From Lachnospiraceae bacterium (GTDB taxonomy: Bacteria; Bacillota; Clostridia; Lachnospirales; Lachnospiraceae), in contig SVFC01000004.1 in the NCBI GenBank assembly GCA_015057035.1, positions 62,001 through 126,000 of the forward strand: 64,000 nucleotides of DNA, read 5' to 3'. Numbering within the stretch: position 1 is the first letter of the stretch; the number at the start of each line of letters is the position of its first letter. This document shows positions 8,758 through 19,666 of the stretch, in pieces. Both the position numbers and the translations under genes were made by a program. The notes under the pieces are model-generated. The model was given only the letters and a program-made list of their open reading frames with translations, did not search any database and was not told where the DNA came from.

Positions 8758-10107
8758 TTATAACATTACTTTCATAATCAAATCAGCAAGTTTGCGAGCC
8801 TCTTCTTCAATGACTTTCTGGTCTTTGCCCTCAATCATGACACGAACCAGTGGCTCTGTTCCAGAAGGACGAATAAGTACTCTGCCTTCCCCTGCAAATT
8901 TTGCTTCTAATTCCTCGATTGCTTTAGCAATTCTTGGATATTCCATATAACTTTCTTTTTTATGATTTGGTACTTTGGCATTTACCAACGCCTGTGGAAG
9001 CACTTCCATAACTGCTGCCAGTTCTGATAAAGGCTTTCCAGTTTCCACCATTACCTGAAGCAATCTCAATGCACTGAGGAGGCCATCACCAGTTGTGTTG
9101 TCGTCCAGGAAGATAATGTGTCCCGACTGTTCACCACCAATGTTGTAACCATTTGCCAACATGTTTTCCAGTACATATCTGTCACCAACCTTGGTGCATT
9201 CCAGCTTAATGCCTTTTTCCTTTGCCATCAAGGTAAGTCCAAGATTACTCATAACAGTTACTACCAGCGTATCCTGTTTCAAGGTGCCTTTTTCCTTCAT
9301 ATGGTTTGCGCAGATTGCCATAATCTGGTCACCGTCCACCAACTCGCCTTTTTCATCCACTGCCAGCATTCGGTCTGCATCACCGTCAAAAGCGATACCA
9401 ATCTGGGCGCCTTCAGCCACGACTCTCGCCATAAGTTCTTCCATATGGGTAGAACCACAGTTGGCGTTAATGTTGGTTCCGTCTGGTTCTGTATGAATTG
9501 CCACCAGATTTGCACCCAGGTCTGTCAATGTCTTAACTGCAGTATAGTGGTTTGCGCCTTCCGCACAGTCAATTACAATCTTTATACCTGTTAAATCTAC
9601 AGGAACTGTTTTCTTTTCAAATTCCACATATTCATCGCGAATATCAAAACGATAATCGATTTTACCCACGCCTGAACCAATTGGAAATGTTACATCATCC
9701 ATATCGTTTTCGATAAGAGCCTGAATCTCGTCTTCCAACTCGTCAGATAGTTTATATCCTTCTCCGTTGAAGAACTTGATTCCGTTGAATTCCATTGGAT
9801 TATGAGATGCTGAAATCACAACACCTGCGTCCACTTTGTGTAGTCTTGTCAGGTATGCAACTGCTGGTGTTGGAACAACTCCAACATATACGGCGTTGGC
9901 ACCTACAGAACATATTCCTGCCATCAGTGCATTTGCCAGCATACCTCCTGAGATACGAGTGTCACATCCTACAATAATGGTTGGCTGATGTGATTTTTCT
10001 TTGGTAAGTACATATGCGCCTGCCTGGCCGAGTTTCATTGCCAAGTCGATAGTAAGCTCTGTTCCTGCTACACCTCGTACGCCATCTGTTCCAAATAATC
10101 TTGCCAT
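8758..10107 (-). CDS. glmM: Phosphoglucosamine mutase
   Basis: A 449-residue enzyme interconverting glucosamine-6-phosphate and glucosamine-1-phosphate for UDP-GlcNAc and peptidoglycan synthesis. The phosphoserine loop ISASHNP puts the catalytic serine at residue 101, the metal loop FDGDADRM is near residue 240, the sugar-binding GEQSGH is near residue 325, and the phosphate loop RPSGTEPLVRVM is near residue 412. Its start is three bases from the end of ybbR, in the widely conserved cdaA-ybbR-glmM operon. In other Firmicutes GlmM binds and restrains CdaA; that regulation is expected here from the operon, but is not shown by sequence. Confidence 0.97.
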   Translation of the reverse strand: MARLFGTDGVRGVAGTELTIDLAMKLGQAGAYVLTKEKSHQPTIIVGCDTRISGGMLANALMAGICSVGANAVYVGVVPTPAVAYLTRLHKVDAGVVISASHNPMEFNGIKFFNGEGYKLSDELEDEIQALIENDMDDVTFPIGSGVGKIDYRFDIRDEYVEFEKKTVPVDLTGIKIVIDCAEGANHYTAVKTLTDLGANLVAIHTEPDGTNINANCGSTHMEELMARVVAEGAQIGIAFDGDADRMLAVDEKGELVDGDQIMAICANHMKEKGTLKQDTLVVTVMSNLGLTLMAKEKGIKLECTKVGDRYVLENMLANGYNIGGEQSGHIIFLDDNTTGDGLLSALRLLQVMVETGKPLSELAAVMEVLPQALVNAKVPNHKKESYMEYPRIAKAIEELEAKFAGEGRVLIRPSGTEPLVRVMIEGKDQKVIEEEARKLADLIMKVML

Positions 10108-10110
10108 TTT

Positions 10111-11478
10111 TTATGCCTCACTTTCATGGGGTTCTACGCCCGGATTTTCTGTTCCCGGATTCTCTGTTCCAGGATTCTCTGTTCCTGGATTCTCTGTTCC
10201 AGGTTCCCCCGAATTAATTTCTTCCCCCATTATTACGGATACCGTTACATCATTATATGTGTATTTGGTTCCATCAATATCTAAAACTAATGACAATGTA
10301 TGCGTTCCTTCTTCTAAACCTGTAACATCAATGCTACCGCTTAGGATAGAGCCAGATAAAATATTAATATCTTCTTCTAAACCAGAAATAGTAACTGCAA
10401 TGCTTGAATGAACAAATTTGATGAAATAATCTGTTGGAAGACCAATCACCATAATGTTTTCTGTTGCAATACTAAATACCTTGTCACGAATCTTACCAAT
10501 CGTAACTGTAATCTCCACTGTGGCATCTTCTTTGTCTACTAGTTCGGCCCCATATGGAATATAGTCTGTAATATCAATTGTTGCCTTTACATCCTCTGTC
10601 GCACCTTCAATTCGTACCAGCTCGGATGGAATCTCGATAGAGCTAATAGAATTAAGAATGGTTGCGCTTCCTTTTAACTGAATGGTTGTTGGATTGCTCA
10701 GCAGCGAGGTAATCACATAGCCACTTGCAGGGTTGCCTGAAGGCTTAATTGTAATTGGTACCTCTTTTACTTTCAAAATGTTTGCAGAGATGTTTACTGT
10801 TGTATTGCTCAGGGTTAATCTGGTTGCATCAATTTCCTTACCTTCGCTGTCATACAATACAGGTACTACTGTGTCTGTTACGTTAACGGACATATCATCT
10901 ACATCAATGGTAGCCACAACGGCAGATACTTTGCTAACTACAGATTCTGGCCCTGACACCTTAAGCACGTTTGGTGCAGTTATTGTAACCGCTCCAAGCG
11001 CATGGCCATTGGCAACCTTACCAACCGCATTGGCACTGATTACAAACTGTTTGCTCATCAGTGCTTCCAGTTTTACATGAAGAGTTTTCGTTGTAGTGCT
11101 GAGTTTTACCGATTCCCCCAAAGTGCTGGATGTGCATTTGAGTTCGATTGGAACAGTACCCGTAGCACCGCCCTCATCAATGGTGAGGTACTCCATGTCC
11201 GCCACAGCAGCGAAATCAGCTTCATCTAATTTTTCATGTACACTTCTTGGTGCTGTAATAGAAAAAGTAATTCTTCCTGCGCCGTCTGCAATTTCAAAAT
11301 ATTTATTTAATTTTTCAACAGATTCCTTATTAATTACGGACACATTGATGGTCATCGTCTCTGTTCTTGTTGGGTCTTCTGTGTTATACACCATCAACCA
11401 CAACACAAAAGCAAAACCTAAAGCCAGAATTTTGTATCCCAGATTGTTCGATAAGGCTTTCAGAATACTATTTTTCAT
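10111..11478 (-). CDS. ybbR: YbbR-domain protein, CdaA regulator (CdaR)
   Basis: A 455-residue membrane-anchored protein with an N-terminal hydrophobic segment at about residues 13-30 (LGYKILALGFAFVLWLMVYN) and several extracellular YbbR repeats, seen as recurring V-P-I-x-L/K and V-x-I/V-x-A-x-L strands. In Bacillus and Listeria YbbR binds CdaA and modulates c-di-AMP synthesis. The gene overlaps the cdaA stop by 11 bases, so translation is coupled. The extreme C-terminus is a flexible tail of repeated PGTEN pentapeptides encoded by a 15-bp tandem repeat, possibly a wall-spanning spacer. Confidence 0.88.
   Translation of the reverse strand: MKNSILKALSNNLGYKILALGFAFVLWLMVYNTEDPTRTETMTINVSVINKESVEKLNKYFEIADGAGRITFSITAPRSVHEKLDEADFAAVADMEYLTIDEGGATGTVPIELKCTSSTLGESVKLSTTTKTLHVKLEALMSKQFVISANAVGKVANGHALGAVTITAPNVLKVSGPESVVSKVSAVVATIDVDDMSVNVTDTVVPVLYDSEGKEIDATRLTLSNTTVNISANILKVKEVPITIKPSGNPASGYVITSLLSNPTTIQLKGSATILNSISSIEIPSELVRIEGATEDVKATIDITDYIPYGAELVDKEDATVEITVTIGKIRDKVFSIATENIMVIGLPTDYFIKFVHSSIAVTISGLEEDINILSGSILSGSIDVTGLEEGTHTLSLVLDIDGTKYTYNDVTVSVIMGEEINSGEPGTENPGTENPGTENPGTENPGVEPHESEA
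10142..10201. repeat. 15-bp tandem repeat encoding PGTEN in the YbbR tail
   Basis: Four consecutive 15-bp units of about GGATTCTCTGTTCCA, plus-strand reading, differ only in one or two silent positions; a fifth unit is degenerate. On the coding strand each unit gives Pro-Gly-Thr-Glu-Asn. Because the unit length is a multiple of three, copy-number change would lengthen or shorten the tail without a frameshift. Confidence 0.95.
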
Positions 11479-12349
11479 TCTTAAACCTCCTCTTTAAAAG
11501 TTCTATACGTGTCGCTTCCTGATTACGCTTCTGCATATATCTAAGCTTTTCGCGTAAGAAGTCAGGATCTACATCACGATATATCTGTCCACGAAGAGCG
11601 ATGGATATCTTACCCGTTTCCTCGGAAACAATAATCGTAAGGGAATCGCTCACTTCACTAATACCAACTGCTGCACGATGTCTGGTTCCTAAGTCTTTGC
11701 TCAGACTCATGCTATCTGACAATGGTAGATAACATGTTGCTGCTACCACCCTGTCACCACGCAGAATAATTGCACCATCGTGAAGTGGAGTGTTCTTTTC
11801 GAAAATATTAATCAGGAGCTGGCTTGAAACCATGGCGTCCACATCAATTCCCGTGTGGATATATTCATCCAACAAAATCTCGTCCTCAATAACAATCAGC
11901 GCCCCTGTTTTTACCTTGCCCATGGCATAGGTTGCTTTAATCAGTTCTTCTATGGTTCGATCAGAAAATTTCGCAGTCTCCGTTTTATTCATACTGAATA
12001 AACTCGTAAAGCGATTACGTCCGCCGATATTTTCCAAAGCCTTACGAAGTTCTGGCTGGAAGATAATAACAATTGCAATCAACCCAACGCTCAATGTGTT
12101 TTCTGCAATCCACAGAATAGTACTCATCTGGAATAATCCTGCGATTAATACAAAGAGTAAAATCATCAAAATTCCTTTAAACAGGTTCCATGCTCTGGTG
12201 GATTTTACCCATAGAATAACGTGATAAAACAGGAAAGAGATAATCAGTATTTCTACAAGGTCAACCAGTGTTAATGTTAGGTTTGCCATACTTAACACAC
12301 TTGATAATTCTTCCTGAAACACGTTCATTATTTCAATAAAATCCTGCAT
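11468..12349 (-). CDS. cdaA: Diadenylate cyclase CdaA
   Basis: A 293-residue membrane enzyme that makes cyclic di-AMP from two ATP. Three hydrophobic helices cover about residues 29-47, 57-72 and 77-97, and the DAC domain follows from about residue 130. The catalytic DGA motif is at residues 191-193 (LHDGAIILRGDRV) and the RHR motif at 223-225 (GTRHRAAVG). The C-terminus is basic (RIELLKRRFKNEK). A GAAAGGAG ribosome site lies just upstream. It heads the cdaA-ybbR-glmM set and is preceded at 34 bases by a polytopic membrane protein gene. Confidence 0.96.
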   Translation of the reverse strand: MQDFIEIMNVFQEELSSVLSMANLTLTLVDLVEILIISFLFYHVILWVKSTRAWNLFKGILMILLFVLIAGLFQMSTILWIAENTLSVGLIAIVIIFQPELRKALENIGGRNRFTSLFSMNKTETAKFSDRTIEELIKATYAMGKVKTGALIVIEDEILLDEYIHTGIDVDAMVSSQLLINIFEKNTPLHDGAIILRGDRVVAATCYLPLSDSMSLSKDLGTRHRAAVGISEVSDSLTIIVSEETGKISIALRGQIYRDVDPDFLREKLRYMQKRNQEATRIELLKRRFKNEK

Positions 12350-12383
12350 TTTTTCTCTCTCCTTTCTCTAGTATTTTATATTT

Positions 12384-13418
12384 CTAATCTAATAAATCTT
12401 CATCAATATCCAATTCTTCTGCAATGAGTTTTTTGCTGTCTGCTTTTATTTCTTCTTTCTTGCGCTCATTGCGTTTTTCCATGAAGGATGGGCCAAAATG
12501 TTTTACAGTCTTTTCTGTTGATGTAACCATTTTCTTAGGTACCGCTTTGACGAAGTAATAATAGTCATCATCTTCAAACTGTACTCTTTCTGTTCTCTCA
12601 TAATCGAGATCCATAAACAGGAATTCAATTACAAAGCCTAAAACCATAGCAATTACATTGCCAATAATCATACCTGCAGTCTTGTCAGACATGTTAAACA
12701 ACAAATATCCTGCAAAAAGTCCCGAAATCTGAACCAGCACACCTGAGATAATAGCAATCTTCCATGCGTTATCTACGGACAATTTACGAATAATCGATAC
12801 CATAATCGCAGAAAGAGCGAAGATTCCTACTGCCAGGAACATCTCTTTATTACCAAGCAGCTGACCAATTGTAACCGTAATCTTAACGTTAGTTCCACCA
12901 TCGCCTCCTGCAACAGCATCTCCCAAAGTTGTGATATTTTGGTGAATTCCATCTACAAAATAAAATGCCACGGTACCACATATCACCGCAGTTACAGAAT
13001 ATGCTTTTCTAAGAAGGCCTGTTCCAATTGGTAAAATATATGGAATGCCCAATTTAAAGAAGATCGGTGTCAAAATAAATAGCATTCCATCCTGTGGTGC
13101 AAAACGGAAGTAAAGCAAAAACAGTAACACAAAAATCAAAAATGCTACTAACGCCACTTCCAATGATAATGCGTACAAATTCAACAATACCAGCAATCCT
13201 GCCGCGAGAATTGTCACACTTTGTGGAAGAAGACAGCAAATCAACGCCAAGAGCAATGCGATTGGCATAGTGCTAATCTTTTCCATAAACCCAATGCTGC
13301 CATTAATCACGTTAAATAATACAAATGCAGCTAAAAATTTATACAAATATTTCAAATAGGAATCATATTCTGCACAGAATCTAAATACCTTGTCTTTTAT
13401 CTCAATAATCTTTGTCAT
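12384..13418 (-). CDS. Conserved multi-pass membrane protein, function unknown
   Basis: A 344-residue protein with about eight or nine hydrophobic helices between residues 25 and 265, including LAAFVLFNVINGSIG, ALLLALICCLLP and a leucine/valine-rich block near residues 70-107, then a charged cytoplasmic tail of about 75 residues ending in EELDIDEDLLD. Its tail contains acidic EDDDYYYF and basic ERKKEEIKADSKK segments. I do not recognise a named family. It is nine bases from the 134-residue membrane gene upstream and 34 bases from cdaA downstream, so it may be cotranscribed with the c-di-AMP genes. A link to wall or c-di-AMP homeostasis is inference only. Confidence 0.7.
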   Translation of the reverse strand: MTKIIEIKDKVFRFCAEYDSYLKYLYKFLAAFVLFNVINGSIGFMEKISTMPIALLLALICCLLPQSVTILAAGLLVLLNLYALSLEVALVAFLIFVLLFLLYFRFAPQDGMLFILTPIFFKLGIPYILPIGTGLLRKAYSVTAVICGTVAFYFVDGIHQNITTLGDAVAGGDGGTNVKITVTIGQLLGNKEMFLAVGIFALSAIMVSIIRKLSVDNAWKIAIISGVLVQISGLFAGYLLFNMSDKTAGMIIGNVIAMVLGFVIEFLFMDLDYERTERVQFEDDDYYYFVKAVPKKMVTSTEKTVKHFGPSFMEKRNERKKEEIKADSKKLIAEELDIDEDLLD

Positions 13419-13426
13419 GGCGCCTC

Positions 13427-13831
13427 CTACATTTTCAACTTCTCTTCGCGCTCATACATTTTATGGGCGATCTTCAAATCGTTGATATATTTTTTCATTT
13501 TCTTCTTGCCTGCTTCATATTTGACACTGTACACAATATAGGTCGCTATCAGATACAGCACCATAAAAAGCACATAATATATAATCATTTCAATTACAAT
13601 ACCTACAATCTCCAAGTTGTTGATACTCTCCAGCACATCTTCCCAGGAGCTCAGCATCCAAAGCAGTGCATAACAAGCGAATGCTAATGTTCCTGTTAAA
13701 ATGCTTCCGATCATTTGTCTTCCAACATAATCTGATTTATAGTATTGTCCTACTTTACGATTGGTTTTTTCTTCATTCTGTTCGTATAAAGCAATCTTAT
13801 AAAGTTGTTTAACACGTTCTTCGTTTATCAT
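13427..13831 (-). CDS. Small membrane protein, function unknown
   Basis: A 134-residue protein with a charged N-terminus, two or three hydrophobic helices (about residues 40-60 and 73-103) and a lysine/glutamate-rich C-terminal segment with MKKYINDLKIAHKMYEREEKL, likely a short coiled coil in the cytoplasm. An AAAAAGGAG ribosome site precedes the ATG. It is the first gene of the run that leads into cdaA. No family recognised. Confidence 0.65.
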   Translation of the reverse strand: MINEERVKQLYKIALYEQNEEKTNRKVGQYYKSDYVGRQMIGSILTGTLAFACYALLWMLSSWEDVLESINNLEIVGIVIEMIIYYVLFMVLYLIATYIVYSVKYEAGKKKMKKYINDLKIAHKMYEREEKLKM

Positions 13832-13954
13832 ACTTACTCCTTTTTAGACATAGTTATGCATTCTCTAGTATTATACCACACTAGCATACAAAAGAAAATA
13901 ATTATATTTCTTAAGAAATCTTGAATTTCGGGGCAAAAAATACACATTTTACCT

Positions 13955-14005
13955 AAAAATAAAAAGGCTACCACTCCACACAATGCAAGTGTGAAGCAAT
14001 AGCCT
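13955..14005 (-). terminator. Rho-independent terminator after the YvyF-like gene
   Basis: Outer arms AGGCTA and TAGCCT (13965-13970 and 14000-14005) enclose a second CACAC/GTGTG stem. On the minus strand the hairpin is followed by a T-rich tract. It lies 29 bases beyond the stop of the 14034-14438 gene and separates it from the cdaA run. Confidence 0.85.
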
Positions 14006-14033
14006 CAATCTCGTTGGTTCTGTAATTATGAAA

Positions 14034-14438
14034 TTAGTTCTGTAAGAATCTCATACGGTCTCTCTCATGAGTATTCTTCTTTGGTTCTGGAGCCTTTGGA
14101 CGGTCAATGGCGCTCATTAAGTTATTGGCAATCTTGCCACGACACATATCACAGAATCTTCCAGTAAGAATCATCTTGCCACACTGTTCACATTCAATAC
14201 CAACGCCTGAACCTTCAGCAAAAGTAAGTCTTTCTTCACGAACCCACTGCTTAATCTGTTTCACAGATACATCATTGTCCTGTGCAACAGCATCAATAGA
14301 TGAATTTGGATGTTCGTCCAAGTATTTCTTAACTTGCTGGAATTTGTCCTCCAACTGCTGAATACACTGTGGGCATAGTTTTTCTCTACCCATTACATTA
14401 AATAATCTTCCACAACCCTTACAATTTGATACATTCAC
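14034..14438 (-). CDS. YvyF-like flagellar-operon protein: zinc ribbon, HTH, zinc ribbon
   Basis: A 134-residue protein matching the YvyF/TIGR03826 layout. The first zinc ribbon uses CKGCG and CPQC (about residues 6-25), a helix-turn-helix-like segment spans about 45-70 (IDAVAQDNDVSVKQIKQWV), and a second ribbon uses CEQCG and CDMC (about 83-99), followed by a basic tail ending in DRMRFLQN. In Bacillus yvyF follows comFC and precedes flgM; here it also directly follows the comF gene, 12 bases away. A regulatory role in motility is suspected for the family but not established. A diverged paralogue lies at 57422-57871. Confidence 0.8.
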   Translation of the reverse strand: MNVSNCKGCGRLFNVMGREKLCPQCIQQLEDKFQQVKKYLDEHPNSSIDAVAQDNDVSVKQIKQWVREERLTFAEGSGVGIECEQCGKMILTGRFCDMCRGKIANNLMSAIDRPKAPEPKKNTHERDRMRFLQN

Positions 14439-14450
14439 GAAAAGTACCTC

Positions 14451-16818
<2,368 letters not shown>

Positions 16819-16903
16819 TTACACATTTTATAATAGATATATTATAACATTTTACTTATCAAATGACTAGACGATTTAAGTGATTTTCCTTTTGCGGTGC
16901 GGC

Positions 16904-17210
16904 CGGGTTTATGTAGAACTTATCTTCTCTACACCCATTTTTGCGTCTCCACTTAAGAAGTCCGGGTGCATACGTCTAACATGTTCTCTACAACCGAGAT
17001 AATCACGATTTCCCTTAAATATATCTCCTACTTTTCTACAAATCGGGTACATATATTGTTTTTCACATATACACCCATCATTTTTTAAGACTCGCTTCTA
17101 TATACATTTTTTCCTCTCTTTACACCCGAGAATATGTAAGAACCACCCTCCAAAACCTATAATCTTTCATTCTTACCGGGTTTATACCCCAAACATATTG
17201 CTTACACCCA
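16904..17210. repeat. Array 1 of 34-bp palindromes (CGGGTGTA-N18-TACACCCR)
   Basis: This 444-base gap between glpK and the nuclease-like gene has no open frame I would call. It contains five elements of exactly 34 bp at 16904-16937, 16963-16996, 17044-17077, 17095-17128 (left arm degenerate) and 17177-17210. Each has an about 8-base left arm near CGGGTGTA, a non-conserved 18-base interior that is T/C-rich toward its right side, and a right arm near TACACCCA or TACACCCG. Starts are 59, 81, 51 and 82 bases apart. The last element is 14 bases from the nuclease stop codon. Arms are imperfect in places, for example CGGGTGCA paired with TACAACCG. Confidence 0.9.
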
Positions 17211-17223
17211 CATACTTGGACTT

Positions 17224-18003
17224 TTACAATTCAAAATAGCACTCTAGAATTCGCTCTACCTGCAACATATCTAAAGGATGCTCTTTTGTCTCGTACGTAA
17301 TAATCAGATTAACCCCCAGAATGATTCCATGCATTGCATAATTCTGTAGCTTAAAATAATTTCTCTGAGCATATTCTGGTTTGTCAACCATTCCCAGGTG
17401 CTCCCAATAATATATTTCACCTGTTAACGGATGTTTGATTGTAAAATCTGGATAATAAGGAATCTCTCCCAGCGAAAGGAGTTCCTCGTAGTGAAATGGA
17501 ATCTTCTTGGAGAATAGTATTGATGCAATCATCGCTTCAGATTTCGATCTAACAAACAAATTGGCCTTTGTTCTACAAACTAGTGCTTCTGGAAAAAGGG
17601 GATTTGTCGTATACGGCGCATTTTGCCATTCAAGAAGTTCCTCTGACATAGATTGCACATAAGGCTTTAACAGCTCCGCATACGCTTCATGTTCCAGCAT
17701 CTTCTGTGCCAATCCACTTTCTGAATTTTGATATTTTAGAAATGCATTAATTGCCTTAATTCGTTGTATGATATCCTGTCGAAGTGCCTGAAGATATTTG
17801 TACCGAGCAAGTTTCTCTGCATATGAACGCTTTTTCTTAGGTATATATCTTCCAACCCCATTGACACTTTCGTACCACTTGTAGCCCTTGCCATTTTTCG
17901 CACAATAAAATTTTTTCTGTGGCAATTTCTTGATTTCTAAATCGATAGATTTGATTTGTTGTTCGAGACGTTTTCTCTCTTCCAACATCTTATACTCATT
18001 CAA
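17224..18003 (-). CDS. Orphan PD-(D/E)XK nuclease-like protein
   Basis: A 259-residue basic protein. Residues 1-30 are a charged coiled coil, and about 31-70 carry a basic segment with FYCAKNGKGYKWYE and YIPKKKRSYAEKLA. The C-terminal part looks like a PD-(D/E)XK nuclease core: SKSE with Glu156, YPDF with Asp186, and YWEHLGM with Glu201, though the usual lysine after Glu201 is replaced by a histidine-leucine pair. I recognise this as a clostridial hypothetical family without known function. It is a single gene with no methylase or helicase beside it, flanked on both sides by copies of a 34-bp palindrome. Whether it acts on those palindromes is inference. Confidence 0.65.
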   Translation of the reverse strand: MNEYKMLEERKRLEQQIKSIDLEIKKLPQKKFYCAKNGKGYKWYESVNGVGRYIPKKKRSYAEKLARYKYLQALRQDIIQRIKAINAFLKYQNSESGLAQKMLEHEAYAELLKPYVQSMSEELLEWQNAPYTTNPLFPEALVCRTKANLFVRSKSEAMIASILFSKKIPFHYEELLSLGEIPYYPDFTIKHPLTGEIYYWEHLGMVDKPEYAQRNYFKLQNYAMHGIILGVNLIITYETKEHPLDMLQVERILECYFEL

Positions 18004-18105
18004 TCCTTTTTCACCTCTTTGGTTGTTCTGGAGGGTGATTGGTTTGAATGCATAAGTTCATTGAATCATAATAAAATATAAAAGTAAATACAATGTTGCA
18101 ATCTG

Positions 18106-18131
18106 CGCCCTTTTTCCTAGAAAAAAGGGCG
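18106..18131. terminator. Strong A/T-flanked hairpin, possible terminator
   Basis: CGCCCTTTTT at 18106-18115 pairs perfectly with AAAAAGGGCG at 18122-18131 across a six-base loop. It lies between the 3' end of the phosphoglycerate-mutase-like gene and the nuclease gene. The G/C block sits outside and the A/T block next to the loop, which is not the classic intrinsic terminator order, so function is uncertain. Its right arm overlaps the isolated palindrome at 18126-18159. Confidence 0.4.
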
Positions 18132-18159
18132 TACAAGAATTATTTTTCTCATACACCCA
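18126..18159. repeat. Isolated copy of the 34-bp palindrome
   Basis: AGGGCGTA, an 18-base interior, and TACACCCA give the same 34-bp length and arms as the arrays on either side. It lies about 120 bases upstream of the nuclease-like start codon. The remainder of the 270-base gap 18004-18273 is pyrimidine-rich with a partly repeated CTTCCTA segment near 18220-18240 and has no gene. Confidence 0.8.
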
Positions 18160-18273
18160 GAATTATAGTTCTCTCGTTTTCAATTCCAGTCTTGATTTCT
18201 AAGTTTGATTTCAAAACTCGACTTCCTAGCTTCGCTTCCTAACTAAACCTCTTAGATTCCTCTTCCCGCCGAC

Positions 18274-19641
18274 TTAACTCTCCAACAACCTATCAATCAT
18301 CGTATGTCCCTCCGCAACATAGACGCCTGTTTTTTCTGCCTCTTTTTCACAATAACCCAAAATTTCTCTGGCGCTGTCCTGCTTTCCATTATGTGCATCG
18401 TCTGAAAAACGCAATTTTCTTGAAGCATCTGTTTCCTGACTTCCAGCACATCTCGAATCATACAACACATATGGCACCGGCTCTGAAGAATGAGTTCGAA
18501 TACAGATTGGCGTTGGATGGTCAGGTAAAATAAGCATGCGGAAGTCTTCGCCAGCTACATGTAAACCATCCACAATCGGTTTTACAATTCTTTCGTCCAA
18601 CCATTCAATAGCCTGAACCTTTCTCTCCACGCTGCCCTGATGTCCCATTTCATCTGGGCCTTCTAGATGCACATATACAAAGTCATAGTTTTCTTTCGTT
18701 AATACGTTAATAGCAGCCTGCGCTTTTCCTTCATAATTTGTGTGAAGACCACCGTTAGCACCATCTACTTCTATCACCTTCATAGAAGCTCCCACTGCGA
18801 TTCCTTTCAGTAAATCTACCGCAGAAATCATGGCGCCTTTTTTACCCGTTTTTTCTTCAAAAGAGGATAATGCTGGACGTGTGCCCGCACCCCAGAACCA
18901 ACATGAATTAGCAGGACGAAGCCCCTTTTTCTTACGCTCTATATTGATGGGATGATTCACTAAAATATCATAGCTCTTTTTCATCATGTCCAGAAGTTTT
19001 GGCTCTGCTGGCAAATAATGTTCTATGCACTGCTCCAAAATATCATGTGGTTGTGCCAACTCAATTACTTCTCCACAATTCCAAATCAAGCAATGACGAT
19101 AGCTGGTGCCTACATAGTAGGAAAATTCCTGCTCATCCGTACTCTCTATACTTTTCACATCATCTGCATTTTTCGTACCTTCTGTACTTTGCACATCATT
19201 CGTCGTCTCTCCCTCGCACCAGGACAGTCCCAATCCTTCTACTACAGCCCTAAGTAACACTGCTGCATCTTCTGTGCTGATTTCATCAGAACTGTGGTCT
19301 ACCATATGTCTTTTCTCATAAGCATCTTCCTCTTCGGAAAGAGTTACAATATTACAACGCAATGCCACATCCGTATCTTTCATAGGAACGCCAATACTAA
19401 GTGCTTCCAAAGGCGAACGACCTGAATAATATTTCTTTGGATCATATCCCAAAACCGACAAATTCGCAGTATCACTTCCCGGTTTCATCCCTTCAGGAAT
19501 TGTATGCACAAGCCCCAATTCTCCTCGCTTGGCGAGAGAGTCCATCACTGGAGTTTTTGCATATTCCAAAGGTGTTTTTTCACCCAATTCCGCTATTGGG
19601 CGGTCCGCCATTCCATCTCCTAACACAATCACATACTTCAT
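18274..19641 (-). CDS. apgM: Cofactor-independent phosphoglycerate mutase-like protein (COG3635), possible homoserine kinase analogue
   Basis: The start chosen is the third codon of the longest frame, giving MKYVIVLGDGMAD after an AGGA site. About 455 residues of the alkaline-phosphatase superfamily: the metal-binding DGMAD, SDTANLSVLGYDP near residue 57 with the catalytic Ser/Thr region, HLEGPDEMGHQG near 328, and LPDHPTPICIRTHSSEPVP near 372. Archaeal-type enzymes interconvert 2- and 3-phosphoglycerate. Members beside hom and thr genes have been proposed, and in Bacteroides shown, to replace homoserine kinase; the neighbour here is hom. A 25-residue Thr/Asp/Ser-rich insertion near residue 155 makes it longer than relatives, which are near 400 residues. 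Confidence 0.85.
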   Translation of the reverse strand: MKYVIVLGDGMADRPIAELGEKTPLEYAKTPVMDSLAKRGELGLVHTIPEGMKPGSDTANLSVLGYDPKKYYSGRSPLEALSIGVPMKDTDVALRCNIVTLSEEEDAYEKRHMVDHSSDEISTEDAAVLLRAVVEGLGLSWCEGETTNDVQSTEGTKNADDVKSIESTDEQEFSYYVGTSYRHCLIWNCGEVIELAQPHDILEQCIEHYLPAEPKLLDMMKKSYDILVNHPINIERKKKGLRPANSCWFWGAGTRPALSSFEEKTGKKGAMISAVDLLKGIAVGASMKVIEVDGANGGLHTNYEGKAQAAINVLTKENYDFVYVHLEGPDEMGHQGSVERKVQAIEWLDERIVKPIVDGLHVAGEDFRMLILPDHPTPICIRTHSSEPVPYVLYDSRCAGSQETDASRKLRFSDDAHNGKQDSAREILGYCEKEAEKTGVYVAEGHTMIDRLLES

Positions 19642-19666
19642 AATCATTTCCTCACATATTCTTATA

